From Rugamonas fusca (lineage in GTDB: Bacteria > Pseudomonadota > Gammaproteobacteria > Burkholderiales > Burkholderiaceae_D): DNA of 64,000 bases. Below, one piece after another: positions 17,147 to 26,036 of the stretch. Every line of letters starts with the position of its first letter. The first letter of the stretch is position 1. The notes beneath the pieces are model-generated. The model made no database searches, was not told where the DNA came from, and saw only the letters and a list, made by a program, of their open reading frames with translations. The DNA is taken from assembly GCF_014042365.1 (NCBI RefSeq), contig NZ_JACEZS010000004.1:185869-249868 (forward strand), read 5' to 3'. A program made the position numbers and the translations under genes.

Positions 17147-18550
17147 CTAGTGCGCGGAAGCGGGAATCGGATAGGCGGCATCCTGGTAGCGTTTGGCGAC
17201 GGTGTCGAGCAGTTCCTGCAAGCGCCCGTGCGCATACCACTTGCCCGCCGCCATGACGCCTAGCGGCCGCCGCAAGGTGTCGAGGTCATCCAGTGGATTG
17301 GCTGCGCTCAGGATGAGATCGGCGCGCGAACCGACGGCGACTGTGCCGAACGGCGCCGCGTCCGGATAACGGCGTTGCAGCATCTTGCCTGGCGTGCGGG
17401 TGGCGGCAAGCAGCGCCTGATACGGTGTCAGGCCGGCTTGGCGCAGCAAGTCCAGGTCGTCGTGCAGTGCATAGCCGGGTATCACGCCCGGGATGGCCGG
17501 CGCATCGGTACCCGTGATCAAGGGCACGCCGGCATCGCTCATGGCCTTGACGAAGCGGCCAAGGAATTTCAGCCGCTCATCGAGGCTGCCCTTGCGCTGA
17601 ACATAGTCGTCGAGCTTCCACGACATCCTGTCCTGCGGCGACACATAGCGGGAGTCCGGCGCGCCCAGGAAGTCGTCCACCACGGCTGGCTTACCCCATT
17701 GGCGGGCGATGGTGGCATACGTCACGAGATCGGCGGTAACGAATGCGTGGCTGCGCTTGATCATCTCCACCACGGCCGGGATCTGCGCGTCGTCCGGCGC
17801 CCGCGTGCCGTCGTCCGCGTCGCCGCTCTCGAAGACGGTGTAGAGGAATTCCTCCGCGTGGGCCACCATCAACTGGCCGGCCGCCAACTGGCGGCGCAGT
17901 CCGACGCGCGTAATGCCGTGACCGACGATCGGCATGCCGAGTCGTCTGGTTTCCTTGACCAGCGCCTCGAAGGTGTCGGCGGCAAGGTCGTTGTACACCT
18001 TGATGAAATCGTTGCCATTGGATTTGGCCAGACGCACCGCCATCCGCGCTTCGGACGGCGTGGCCACGACCAGGCTACCGTAGCGGGCGGAGCCGTCAAT
18101 CCGCAACGCGGTATAAATGTGCGGCGCAGGGATGTCGCCCCGGTTCGCGGCCGGTTTGGTGCGGCCTACGAAGCTGTGCGACGCCTCGCCCATATTCAGC
18201 ATGGTGGTCACGCCGTTGGCGAGGTACACCACCAGGTCGGCGCGTGTGTCCGAGTGCGTGTGCATGTCGGCCAGGCCCGGCGACAGGAACGCACCGTCGC
18301 CGTTGATGACCACCGCCCCGGCGGGTGGCGTGAGATGAGGACTGATGGCAATAATCTTGCCGTGCTCGACCAGCACCGTCTGATCCGGCAGGACGCGCTC
18401 CGCGTCGAGCGGGATCACGTTCACGTGGGTGAATGCCGTCGCCGGGGAATCGTCCGCGGCGGCAGCCAGGCAGGCGCCATGCGCGCACAAGGCCAGCACG
18501 CCCACCCACAGGGATGCGGCCGTTCGCCGCGTCAAACGGATTGCCGCCAT
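17147..18550 (-). CDS. Secreted amidohydrolase family protein
   Basis: A 467-residue metal-dependent amidohydrolase (imidazolonepropionase/prolidase-like). It has an N-terminal signal peptide (about residues 1-31), the metal HxH motif in GLADMHTHSD, a lysine in DFIKVYND, histidines in VGHGI and MVAHAEE, the catalytic Asp in ITGTDAP, and the C-terminal beta-sandwich VAVGSRADLILSAANP. It would hydrolyse amide or peptide-like bonds outside the cytoplasm. A strong ribosome site GGAGG lies 8 bases before the ATG. A secreted hydrolase gene follows, so the pair may process the same kind of substrate. Confidence 0.9.
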   Translation of the reverse strand: MAAIRLTRRTAASLWVGVLALCAHGACLAAAADDSPATAFTHVNVIPLDAERVLPDQTVLVEHGKIIAISPHLTPPAGAVVINGDGAFLSPGLADMHTHSDTRADLVVYLANGVTTMLNMGEASHSFVGRTKPAANRGDIPAPHIYTALRIDGSARYGSLVVATPSEARMAVRLAKSNGNDFIKVYNDLAADTFEALVKETRRLGMPIVGHGITRVGLRRQLAAGQLMVAHAEEFLYTVFESGDADDGTRAPDDAQIPAVVEMIKRSHAFVTADLVTYATIARQWGKPAVVDDFLGAPDSRYVSPQDRMSWKLDDYVQRKGSLDERLKFLGRFVKAMSDAGVPLITGTDAPAIPGVIPGYALHDDLDLLRQAGLTPYQALLAATRTPGKMLQRRYPDAAPFGTVAVGSRADLILSAANPLDDLDTLRRPLGVMAAGKWYAHGRLQELLDTVAKRYQDAAYPIPASAH

Positions 18551-18572
18551 GGTTTCCTCCGAAGTAATTGTT

Positions 18573-18608
18573 TGATAATGTCAACAATAAAACAACTTGC
18601 CATTATCA
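18573..18608 (-). promoter_or_regulatory. Inverted repeat upstream of the amidohydrolase gene
   Basis: TGATAATG (18573-18580) and CATTATCA (18601-18608) form a perfect 8-bp inverted repeat with a 20-base spacer in a locally A/T-rich stretch, 23 bases upstream of the amidohydrolase start codon. This fits an operator or promoter-overlapping site. No regulator gene is adjacent. Confidence 0.4.
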
Positions 18609-18651
18609 TAGCTTTATTCCGGCAGGCGAGTGTTTTGCTGACCCTGGTGGC

Positions 18652-19427
18652 CTAGGCGGGACGCTGCTGCCGTTCCAGATCGGCGAAGTGCAGCCCGTGG
18701 CGCGTGGCGTAGTCGGACAGGTCGGCGCTTTCCTGCCGGGCGAGGCACAGGGCGACATAGCCGTCGGGGCGGACCAGGTAGGCGGCGTCGCGCAGCAGGT
18801 CGGTGGTCGCGGCCTGGCTGGTCCACGGCAGGCAGTGCACGGGCAGGTCCAGCGCCCGGGCCTGCGACGCCAGCGCGGCGCCGCATACGCCATACACGTG
18901 CAACTGCCAGTCCATCGACCGCAGCGGATCGAAATTGTCGTGCTGTGCGTCGTGCACCCACGGCAGACGGTCGCCGCCGTGGATATCACCCGCGCGGCCG
19001 GCGCTCAGCATGCTGTCCTCGTCGTTGATCCGTATCTGCGAGAGGCGCTTGAACATGGCGCGACGCGCGGCCGCGAAGCCGGTCAGGAAGGGGGCCACAT
19101 GCGGCAGCAGCCAGTGCCGCACCAGCCGGCCGGCGGCGCCGTCCGCCACCGCGGCCTGGAACACGCGGTCCGTGGTGGCGACCAGCTGGCGCGCGAACCC
19201 GATGCGCTCCTGCTCGTAGCTGTTGAGCGCGGCGGGCGCGATGCGCCCCTGCAGCACCTGGGCAATCTTCCACGACAAGTTGACGGCGTCGCTGAGGCCG
19301 GTGTTCATGCCCTGGCCGCCGGCGGGACCTGGTCGATGATGCGTAAGGGGATGCCGTGGCGGGCGAGTCGCAGGGCGAGCATCATGCCGGTGGGGCCGGC
19401 TCCGGCGATCAGGACTTGGGCAGGCAT
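18652..19427 (-). pseudogene. FAD-dependent monooxygenase, deleted and frameshifted
   Basis: The N-terminal part (from ATG 19427, MPAQVLIAGAGPTGMMLALR) is a Rossmann FAD-binding start of a PheA/TfdB-type aromatic hydroxylase, but it runs only about 37 residues before a stop at 19305. In another frame the C-terminal half follows at once from GPAGGQGMNTGLSDAVN, the second FAD motif normally some 250 residues later, and continues to 18652. The central substrate-binding part is therefore missing and the two ends are out of frame. The gene cannot make a working enzyme. It lies at the right end of the segment between the two tRNA-Leu pairs. Confidence 0.85.
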
Positions 19428-19501
19428 GATCAAAGTATAAGATGGCTGCGCGGCGGACGGCGCGCCTATGGGCGGGAGGATGCGTTGCGCGAAGCACCAT
19501 G

Positions 19502-19537
19502 AAAAAAGCCGCAGACTCGTGAAAGTCTGCGGCTTTT
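19502..19537 (-). terminator. Terminator of tRNA-Leu copy 3
   Basis: Hairpin built from AAAAAAGCCGCAGACT and its complement across CGTGAA, just past the tRNA 3' end on the minus strand. The plus-strand T stretch is four bases; the minus-strand T run is six. Confidence 0.9.
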
Positions 19538-19552
19538 CTCGTATCCGGTAGA

Positions 19553-19637
19553 TGGTGCCCACGGAGGGACTCGAACCCCCACACCTTGCGGCACATGGAC
19601 CTGAACCATGCGCGTCTACCAATTCCGCCACGTGGGC
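19553..19637 (-). tRNA. tRNA-Leu (anticodon CAG), copy 3
   Basis: Same 85-base tRNA as copies 1, 2 and 4, with encoded CCA and anticodon CAG. The short sequence between its 3' end and its terminator is one base shorter than in the other copies. It marks the right edge of the 5.9 kb accessory segment. Confidence 0.97.
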
Positions 19638-19763
19638 ACTGCGGGCTGTAGCGGTTCGCTACAACGTTGCAACGGGGCGTATCTTACTGGAGTGCAAGCG
19701 TCGTGGTCAATGGCGAAATGCAGATTAATATGAAATATTTTCAGCGATGCACGTTCGGAAATG

Positions 19764-19799
19764 AAAAAAGCCGCAGACTCGTGAAAGTCTGCGGCTCTT
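19764..19799 (-). terminator. Terminator of tRNA-Leu copy 4
   Basis: Hairpin AAAAAAGCCGCAGACT with its near-complete complement across CGTGAA, just past tRNA copy 4 on the minus strand, ending in a T run in that direction. Confidence 0.88.
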
Positions 19800-19815
19800 C
19801 GCGTATTCGGTAGAG

Positions 19816-19900
19816 TGGTGCCCACGGAGGGACTCGAACCCCCACACCTTGCGGCACATGGACCTGAACCATGCGCGTCTACCAATTCCGCCACGTGGGC
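19816..19900 (-). tRNA. tRNA-Leu (anticodon CAG), copy 4
   Basis: Fourth copy of the same 85-base tRNA-Leu(CAG) with encoded CCA. It is spaced from copy 3 (178 bases) much as copy 2 is from copy 1, which suggests a tandem array of a gene-plus-terminator unit. The 280 bases between it and rnr show no further gene. Confidence 0.97.
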
Positions 19901-20182
19901 ACTGATGCTGCTAAACAACTTCTGCTATTATAGCGATCGGGAGAGTTTCGCGCCAGATGAACTTTCATTCCATACTGCACATCAACTCTGTCTTACGCTT
20001 CCCGCTTTGCCGCTATCCGGAGACGTTGTCGCTGCGAGAGACCAGAATTATAGAGGAATCTTGTGGGATGTCAAAGATCAGTGCACAAAATTTTTTCCAA
20101 AAAATCTGGACCCTTGCGGCCCCATGTTAGGTAAAGCGGGCCGATACCAAGTACACTACGCGCTATCACCGTGTCAATATAG

Positions 20183-22726
20183 GTGGCCGGTCGCAGTCCT
20201 TGGGCCCAGTCCCCAGTGATCACTGTCAATAATAAAACTATAGAAATACTTTTGAGCCAAATTACCCATATCCCCAGCCGGGAGGAAATCCTCGGCATCT
20301 TCCGTGGCGCCAAGGCGCCGCTCGATTTGCGCGCCCTTGCCAAATCGCTGAAAGTCGGCACGGAGGCGCAAGCCATCCTGACGCGCCGCCTGAACGCCAT
20401 GGTGCGCGACGGCCAATTGGTGGCCGACCGCGACACGGGCTGCTTCGCGCTGGCCGACCAGAGCGGCTTCATCGCCGGCCGCGTCTCCAGCCATCGCGAC
20501 GGTTTCGGATTCGTCATTCCAGACGAGCCGGGCGACGACCTGTTCCTGCCTGAAAAGGAAATGCAGAAAGTGCTGCATGGCGACCGCGTGCTGGCCAAGG
20601 TGGTCGGCGTGGACCGCCGCGGCCGTCCCGAGGGCACGATCGTGGAAGTGGTGCAGCGCGCCAACACCCACATCATCGGCCGCCTGCACAACGAGAACGG
20701 CGCCTGGATCGTGGCGCCGGAAGACCAGCGCATCTCGCAGGACATCCTGGTGGCCGGCGGCGTCGGCAAGGCCAAGTCCGGCCAGGTGGTCAGCGTGGAG
20801 CTGACGGAGCAACCGATGCGCTTCAAGCAGCCGGTGGGCAAGATCGTCGAAGTGCTGGGCGAACTGGATGACCCCGGCATGGAAATCGAAATCGCCGTGC
20901 GCAAGTTCGGCGTGCCCCACATCTTCTCGGACGGCGCCCTCAAGCAGGCCGCCAAGCTGCCCGACGTGGTGCGCCCGGCCGACCTGGCCGACCGCGTCGA
21001 CTTGCGCGATATACCGCTGGTGACCATCGACGGCGAAGATGCACGCGACTTCGACGATGCCGTCTACTGCGAGCCGGTCAAGATCGGCCGCAGCAAGGCT
21101 TACCGTCTGATCGTGGCCATCGCCGACGTCAGCCACTACGTCAAGCCCGGCGACGGGCTGGACCTCGATGCGCTCGAGCGCAGCACCTCGGTCTATTTCC
21201 CGCGCCGCGTGATTCCCATGCTGCCTGAGAAGCTGTCGAACGGCCTGTGCTCGCTGAACCCGGCCGTGGACCGCCTCACGCTGGTGTGCGACGCCGTCGT
21301 CACGGCCAAGGGCGAGATCAAGGCTTACCAGTTCTATCCGGCCGTGATCCACTCGGCCGCGCGCCTGACCTACACGCAGGTGGCCGACATCCTCGGCAAC
21401 ACCAGCGGCCCGGAGGCGGCGCGCCGCCCCGGCATCGTACCGCACCTGCTGAACCTGTACGAGGTGTACCAGGCGCTGCTCAAGGCGCGCCTGGAGCGGG
21501 GTGCGATCGATTTCGAGACGACCGAGACCTACATCGTTTGCAACCCGTCGGGCAAGATCGAGAAGATCATCCCGCGCACCCGCAACGATGCGCACCGCCT
21601 GATCGAGGAATGCATGTTGACGGCCAACGTGTGCGCGGCCGACCTGCTGATCCGCCACAAGCACCCCGGCACCTACCGCATTCACGCCAGCCCGACCGCC
21701 GAGAAGCTCAAGCAGGTCCGCACCTTCCTCAAGCAGGCCGGCCTGCACCTGGACGGCGGCGACAAGCCGACGGCGGCCCACTACGCGGAACTGATGCGCG
21801 AAGTGAAGCTGCGGCCGGACGCGCCGCTGCTGCAGACCATGCTGCTGCGCTCCATGCAGCAAGCCGTCTACAGCCCGGACAACATCGGCCACTTCGGCCT
21901 GGCCTACGAGGCCTACGCCCACTTCACCAGCCCGATCCGCCGCTATCCGGACTTGCTGACGCACCGCGCCATCAAGGCCATTTTGCTGGGCAAGAAGTAC
22001 GAGCCCAAGCTGACGGAAAAGAGCGTGTTGAACACCAACGTGTCGAACGCCACCCGCAAGCAGCAGGCCAAGGACAAGGCGGAAGGGCGTGAGAAGAAGG
22101 CGGCCGACCTGACCGTGTGGGATGCGCTGGGCGTGCACTGCTCGGCCAACGAGCGCCGCGCCGACGAAGCCTCGCGCGACGTGGAGGCCTGGCTCAAGTG
22201 CTACTTCATGCAGGACAAGCTGGGCGAGGAATTCACCGGCATGATCACGGGCGTGACCACGTTCGGCATCTTCGTGCAGCTCGACCAGTTGTTCGTCGAA
22301 GGCCTGGTGCACGTGACCGACCTCGGTGCCGACTACTTCCAGTACGACGAAGCGCGCCATGAACTGCGCGGCGAACGCACCGGCCAGCGCTACCAGCTGA
22401 CCGACCGCGTGACCGTACAAGTGGTGCGGGTGGACCTGGAAGCGCGCAAGGTGGACTTGCGCCTGGCTGGCGTGCCGGAACGGGAAGCGGCGCCCGCCAA
22501 GGGTGGCCGCGCTGCACCATCAGCGCCGGGCAACACCAACGTCAAGCCCGGCCCGCGCACGGAGCGCCAGCCGCGCTTCGAGACGGCCAGCGCCGGCAAG
22601 GCCAAGGCCAGCAAGACCAAGGCGGCCGCCAAGGCCAAGCCAAAACGCAAGACCAATGCCGCGGCAGGTGCCGCGGTAGCACCCCGGGCAGCCAAGCCTG
22701 CCTCAAAGAGTAAGAAGAAGCGATAG
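20183..22726 (+). CDS. rnr: Ribonuclease R
   Basis: The protein has the full RNase R layout: N-terminal winged-helix (IPSREEILGIFRGAKAPLDL), cold-shock domains, a central RNB catalytic domain with the metal-binding DGEDARDFDDAVY block and HFTSPIRRYPDLLTHR, a C-terminal S1 domain (FTGMITGVTTFGIFVQL) and a Lys/Ala-rich tail. It degrades structured RNA 3' to 5'. The true start is unclear: GTG 20183, GTG 20216 and TTG 20252 are all in frame and none has a strong ribosome site; the family usually starts shortly before the IPSREE motif. rlmB follows 3 bases later, a common pairing. Confidence 0.95.
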   Translation: MAGRSPWAQSPVITVNNKTIEILLSQITHIPSREEILGIFRGAKAPLDLRALAKSLKVGTEAQAILTRRLNAMVRDGQLVADRDTGCFALADQSGFIAGRVSSHRDGFGFVIPDEPGDDLFLPEKEMQKVLHGDRVLAKVVGVDRRGRPEGTIVEVVQRANTHIIGRLHNENGAWIVAPEDQRISQDILVAGGVGKAKSGQVVSVELTEQPMRFKQPVGKIVEVLGELDDPGMEIEIAVRKFGVPHIFSDGALKQAAKLPDVVRPADLADRVDLRDIPLVTIDGEDARDFDDAVYCEPVKIGRSKAYRLIVAIADVSHYVKPGDGLDLDALERSTSVYFPRRVIPMLPEKLSNGLCSLNPAVDRLTLVCDAVVTAKGEIKAYQFYPAVIHSAARLTYTQVADILGNTSGPEAARRPGIVPHLLNLYEVYQALLKARLERGAIDFETTETYIVCNPSGKIEKIIPRTRNDAHRLIEECMLTANVCAADLLIRHKHPGTYRIHASPTAEKLKQVRTFLKQAGLHLDGGDKPTAAHYAELMREVKLRPDAPLLQTMLLRSMQQAVYSPDNIGHFGLAYEAYAHFTSPIRRYPDLLTHRAIKAILLGKKYEPKLTEKSVLNTNVSNATRKQQAKDKAEGREKKAADLTVWDALGVHCSANERRADEASRDVEAWLKCYFMQDKLGEEFTGMITGVTTFGIFVQLDQLFVEGLVHVTDLGADYFQYDEARHELRGERTGQRYQLTDRVTVQVVRVDLEARKVDLRLAGVPEREAAPAKGGRAAPSAPGNTNVKPGPRTERQPRFETASAGKAKASKTKAAAKAKPKRKTNAAAGAAVAPRAAKPASKSKKKR

Positions 22727-22729
22727 ACA

Positions 22730-23473
22730 ATGAAGAATAAAATGATTTTTGGTTTCCATGCGGTGACCTCGCGCCTGCGTCACGAGGCTTCGTCCGTGGA
22801 AGAGATCTTCATCGACGCCGGCCGCACGGACCGCCGCATGCAGGATCTGGTGGCCGCCGCCAAGGCCGCCGGCGTGCGCGTGATGCCGGTCGATTCGTCG
22901 CGCCTGGACAAGATCGTCGGCACCCGCCGCCACCAGGGCGTGATCGCCTTCGCATCCCAGCTGGCGCTGGCGCGCAACCTCGATGAACTGCTCGACGCCA
23001 TCGACGGCCCGCCGCTGCTGCTGATCCTGGACGGCATTACCGATCCCCACAACCTGGGCGCCTGCCTGCGCGTGGCCGATGGCGTGGGCGCCCATGCCGT
23101 GATCGTGCCCAAGGACCGCGCCGTGGGCTTGAACGCCACGGCCGCCAAGGTGGCCAGCGGCGCCGCCGAGACTGTGCCTTACATCACCGTGACCAACCTG
23201 GCGCGCACCATGCGCGACCTGAAGGACCGCGACATCTGGCTGATCGGCACCTCCGACGACGGCGAAAAAGGCTTGTACGAAGCCGACTTCACCGGCCCGA
23301 CGGCGCTCGTGATGGGCTCGGAAGGCGAGGGCATGCGCCGCCTCACGCGCGAGACCTGCGACGTGCTGGTGAGCATCCCCATGTTCGGTTCCGTCGAGAG
23401 TCTGAATGTTTCCGTGGCCTCGGGCGTCTGTCTGTACGAAGCCCGCCGCCAGCGCATGGCCAAGGAAGGCTGA
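22730..23473 (+). CDS. rlmB: 23S rRNA (guanosine-2251-2'-O)-methyltransferase RlmB
   Basis: A 247-residue SpoU/TrmH-family enzyme: N-terminal substrate-binding domain ([14 protein letters not shown], with RHQGVIAFA) and a knotted C-terminal SPOUT domain with the family motifs [34 protein letters not shown] and LNVSVASGV. It methylates the ribose of G2251 in the P-loop of 23S rRNA using S-adenosylmethionine. It lies directly behind rnr, as in many proteobacteria. Confidence 0.96.
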   Translation: MKNKMIFGFHAVTSRLRHEASSVEEIFIDAGRTDRRMQDLVAAAKAAGVRVMPVDSSRLDKIVGTRRHQGVIAFASQLALARNLDELLDAIDGPPLLLILDGITDPHNLGACLRVADGVGAHAVIVPKDRAVGLNATAAKVASGAAETVPYITVTNLARTMRDLKDRDIWLIGTSDDGEKGLYEADFTGPTALVMGSEGEGMRRLTRETCDVLVSIPMFGSVESLNVSVASGVCLYEARRQRMAKEG

Positions 23474-23618
23474 CCTTCCTGCCCATACTGGCGGCACCGC
23501 AACGGGGCCGCCGGCTGTTCACCCGCCGTCCCCGCCGTTCCCCCGCCAGCAATTCCGGACCGGATACGCTACCATAGCTATCCGGTCACCTTGTTCCCCC
23601 GTCACTAAAGTCCGCACC

Positions 23619-24368
23619 ATGTTCCGTCACCTGCGCCAAGACATCAACAGCATCATCGAACGCGACCCTGCCGCCCGCAATGCCTGGGAGGTGCTGACGT
23701 GCTATCCGGGCCTGCAGGCCATCGTGATGCACCGCTGGGCGCACTGGTGCTGGACGCACAGCCTGAAGTGGTTCGGCCGCTTCATTTCCTACCTGGCCCG
23801 CATCATCACCGGCATCGAGATCCACCCCGGCGCCACCATCGGCCGGCGCGTGTTCATCGACCACGGCTTCGGCGTGGTGATCGGCGAGACGGCCGAGGTG
23901 GGCGACGATTGCACCATCTACCAGGGCGTGACGCTGGGCGGCACCTCGCTGCACACGGGCAGCAAGCGCCACCCCACGCTGGAACGCGGCGTGATCGTCG
24001 GCGCCGGTGCCAAGGTGCTGGGCGCGTTCACGGTCGGCGAATACGCCAAGGTGGGCTCGAACGCCGTGCTGCTCAAGCCCGTGCCGCCAGGCGCGACGGC
24101 GGTCGGCAACCCGGCCCACATCGTGCAGAAGGACGTGGCGCAGTCGAGCGCCAGCGCGGCGGCCAACCTGTTTACGGCCTACGGCGTGACGGCCAATGGC
24201 GACGATCCATTGTCGAAGGCGCTGCACGCGCTGATCAACCACGCCGTGACGCAGGAGAAGCAGATTGAGCGCATCGTGGCCGTGATGAAGGCCGCTGGCC
24301 TGAGCTGCCCAAGCGTGCCTGAGTGTGATAAATTCGATTCGGCCCAACTGAACAAGCTTGTCGATTAA
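23619..24368 (+). CDS. cysE: Serine O-acetyltransferase
   Basis: A 249-residue enzyme of the left-handed beta-helix family. The N-terminal helical part (MFRHLRQDINSIIERDPAAR) is followed by hexapeptide repeats with HPGATIGRRVFIDHGFGVVI and YQGVTLGGTSLHTGSKRHPT. It makes O-acetylserine from serine and acetyl-CoA, the first step of cysteine synthesis. ATG 23619 is chosen because it starts the conserved N-terminus; upstream in-frame codons would run into rlmB. Length matches the short (NifP/EpsC-like) CysE type. yceH starts 8 bases later. Confidence 0.95.
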   Translation: MFRHLRQDINSIIERDPAARNAWEVLTCYPGLQAIVMHRWAHWCWTHSLKWFGRFISYLARIITGIEIHPGATIGRRVFIDHGFGVVIGETAEVGDDCTIYQGVTLGGTSLHTGSKRHPTLERGVIVGAGAKVLGAFTVGEYAKVGSNAVLLKPVPPGATAVGNPAHIVQKDVAQSSASAAANLFTAYGVTANGDDPLSKALHALINHAVTQEKQIERIVAVMKAAGLSCPSVPECDKFDSAQLNKLVD

Positions 24369-24376
24369 GGAAACAG

Positions 24377-25060
24377 ATGAACATGGCATCGTCGCCGGAA
24401 GGCACTGAAGTACTGGACCCGTTTGAAATCCGCGTGCTGGCCGTGCTGGCCGAGAAGGAGGGGCTCACGCCGGACAATTACCCGCTGTCGCTGAACGCGC
24501 TCACCAATGGCTGCAACCAGTTGTCGAGCCGCGATCCGGTGATGTCGATATCGGAGGAAACCGTGGCCGACGTGCTGCAGCGGCTGATGCAGCGCAAGCT
24601 GGTCAACGGCATCACGCAGGCGGGCGCGCGCGTGACCAAGTACGAACACCGCATGCGCATCAAGTGGTCGCTGGAGCAGGACAAGCTGGCCGTGCTCACC
24701 ATCCTCATGCTGCGCGGTTTGCAGACGGCTGGCGAGATCCGCACCCGCACGGGGCGGCTGCATGATTTCAAGAGCGTGGCCGATGTGGAGCATGCGCTGC
24801 AGTTCTTGATCGACAAATATCCGCCGCTGGTGTCGCGCCTGGCGCTGGCGCCCGGCACCAAGGAACCGCGTTACGGCCAGTTGCTCGGTGGTGAGGATGC
24901 GCTGGCGCGCGAGGAGACGGCGGCCGGTTACGCCGGCGCCGTGAGCGCGCCCCAGCAGGGCAGCCGGGTAGCGCAGCTGGAACAGGAAGTGCAGCAGTTG
25001 CGGCGCGATTTCGACGACCTGTCGGCCCAGTTCGCGGCGTTCCGTAAGCAATTCGAATAA
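24377..25060 (+). CDS. YceH family protein (DUF480)
   Basis: A 227-residue protein of the YceH/DUF480 family: two winged-helix domains (FEIRVLAVLAEKEGLTPDNYPLSLN and LTILMLRGLQTAGEIRTRTGRL) and a C-terminal coiled coil (VAQLEQEVQQLRRDFDDL). The family is widespread and conserved, but its molecular function is not settled. It starts 8 bases after cysE with a GGAAACAG ribosome site and is probably the last gene of the rnr-rlmB-cysE-yceH stretch. A GC-rich hairpin follows its stop. Confidence 0.93.
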   Translation: MNMASSPEGTEVLDPFEIRVLAVLAEKEGLTPDNYPLSLNALTNGCNQLSSRDPVMSISEETVADVLQRLMQRKLVNGITQAGARVTKYEHRMRIKWSLEQDKLAVLTILMLRGLQTAGEIRTRTGRLHDFKSVADVEHALQFLIDKYPPLVSRLALAPGTKEPRYGQLLGGEDALAREETAAGYAGAVSAPQQGSRVAQLEQEVQQLRRDFDDLSAQFAAFRKQFE

Positions 25061-25061
25061 G

Positions 25062-25085
25062 CCGCGGCGGCGCTTGCCGCCGCGG
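25062..25085. terminator. GC-rich hairpin between convergent genes
   Basis: CCGCGGCGG and its exact complement flank a 6-base loop, starting two bases after the yceH stop and 16 bases before the 3' end of the ABC permease gene on the other strand. It has no clear T run, so termination (possibly in both directions) is inferred from position. Confidence 0.5.
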
Positions 25086-25100
25086 GCTGTATCCGTCTGT

Positions 25101-26036
25101 CTAACCTTCCTCGCGCCGGCGCCGCATCCACACGGCCACCGCGATCATGGCTACGCCGGCCACCGCGCCTATCCACAGGCCGGGCTGGCCCAGGCTGGCC
25201 CACGATGAGCTCACCACGCTGTCGCCGCGCAGCAGCTGGTGGTCTTCCAGATTGGTGAACAGGAACCACGAGCCCGGCGCCACACCCAGCAGGATACGGG
25301 CCACGATGGTGTGCATGAACCAGGCGGAGTTCACGCCCAGGTGCAGCACCTTGTCGGCCCAGCCCATCAGCATGGCCGCCAGCAGCGGGCCGCCCACGGC
25401 CCACAGGAACACCTTGGAGCGCGCCATGCTCGACACCATCAGCAGCCAGCCCACCGTGGGCAGCGCCCACAGCATGTAGACCGGCAGCAGCGCCAGCACG
25501 CGCAGCGGCGCCAGGTACAGGTCCGGCGTGGCCAGCACCTCGCCAAACAGGTTGCTGCCGTGGAGCAGCAGCATGCCGCACGCGGCCAACAGCAACAGCA
25601 GCGATTCCACGGTGCCGATGGCGATCACGATCAGCGGCGCCACCACCAGTGCCAGCGCGACCTTGGATAGCACCGTGGCGCGGTCCGAGATGGGCAGCGA
25701 TTTCCAGAACAGGATGCTGCGGTCGCGCCGCTCGTCGTGCAGGGCGCCCAGGCAGTAGAAGAACACGAGGACGCCCAGCATCATGAACAGGGGCAGGGCG
25801 GCGGCCATGTAGTGCCGGGTCATCGCGGCGGCCATGCCGGTGCGGGCATGGCCTTCGACGACGATGTCGCCGATGGGGCCACCGACGCCGTTGACTTCGT
25901 AGGTGAAGTTATGCCCGAGCAGCAGGGCGGTGCCGGCCAGCAGCGCGACCAGCGTGGCCGCCGCCAGCGGCGCCCACAGCAGCATGCCCTTGTGCTCCCA
26001 GAATTCGCGCCGGATCAGCCATTTCATGGTGTTCAT
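25101..26036 (-). CDS. ABC transporter permease (YtrC/YtrD-like)
   Basis: A 311-residue membrane protein with about six helices and a large loop after the first, as in ABC-2/YtrC-type permeases. It starts MNTMKWLIRREFWEHKG, a common entry for these proteins. Its ATG overlaps the stop of the ATPase gene (ATGA at 26033-26036), so the two are translationally coupled. With the GntR regulator at the head of the operon, this forms a three-gene unit like ytrABC, usually tied to envelope or antibiotic stress. The substrate is unknown. Confidence 0.88.
   Translation of the reverse strand: MNTMKWLIRREFWEHKGMLLWAPLAAATLVALLAGTALLLGHNFTYEVNGVGGPIGDIVVEGHARTGMAAAMTRHYMAAALPLFMMLGVLVFFYCLGALHDERRDRSILFWKSLPISDRATVLSKVALALVVAPLIVIAIGTVESLLLLLAACGMLLLHGSNLFGEVLATPDLYLAPLRVLALLPVYMLWALPTVGWLLMVSSMARSKVFLWAVGGPLLAAMLMGWADKVLHLGVNSAWFMHTIVARILLGVAPGSWFLFTNLEDHQLLRGDSVVSSSWASLGQPGLWIGAVAGVAMIAVAVWMRRRREEG

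Noticed and set aside
13304..19900. CRISPR-like array
   Set aside because: The regularly repeated units are four tRNA-Leu genes with terminators, not short repeats with spacers. No CRISPR array or cas gene was seen anywhere in the window.
20174..22420. 748-codon open frame opposite rnr
   Set aside because: Mirror frame of RNase R, with no recognisable motifs.
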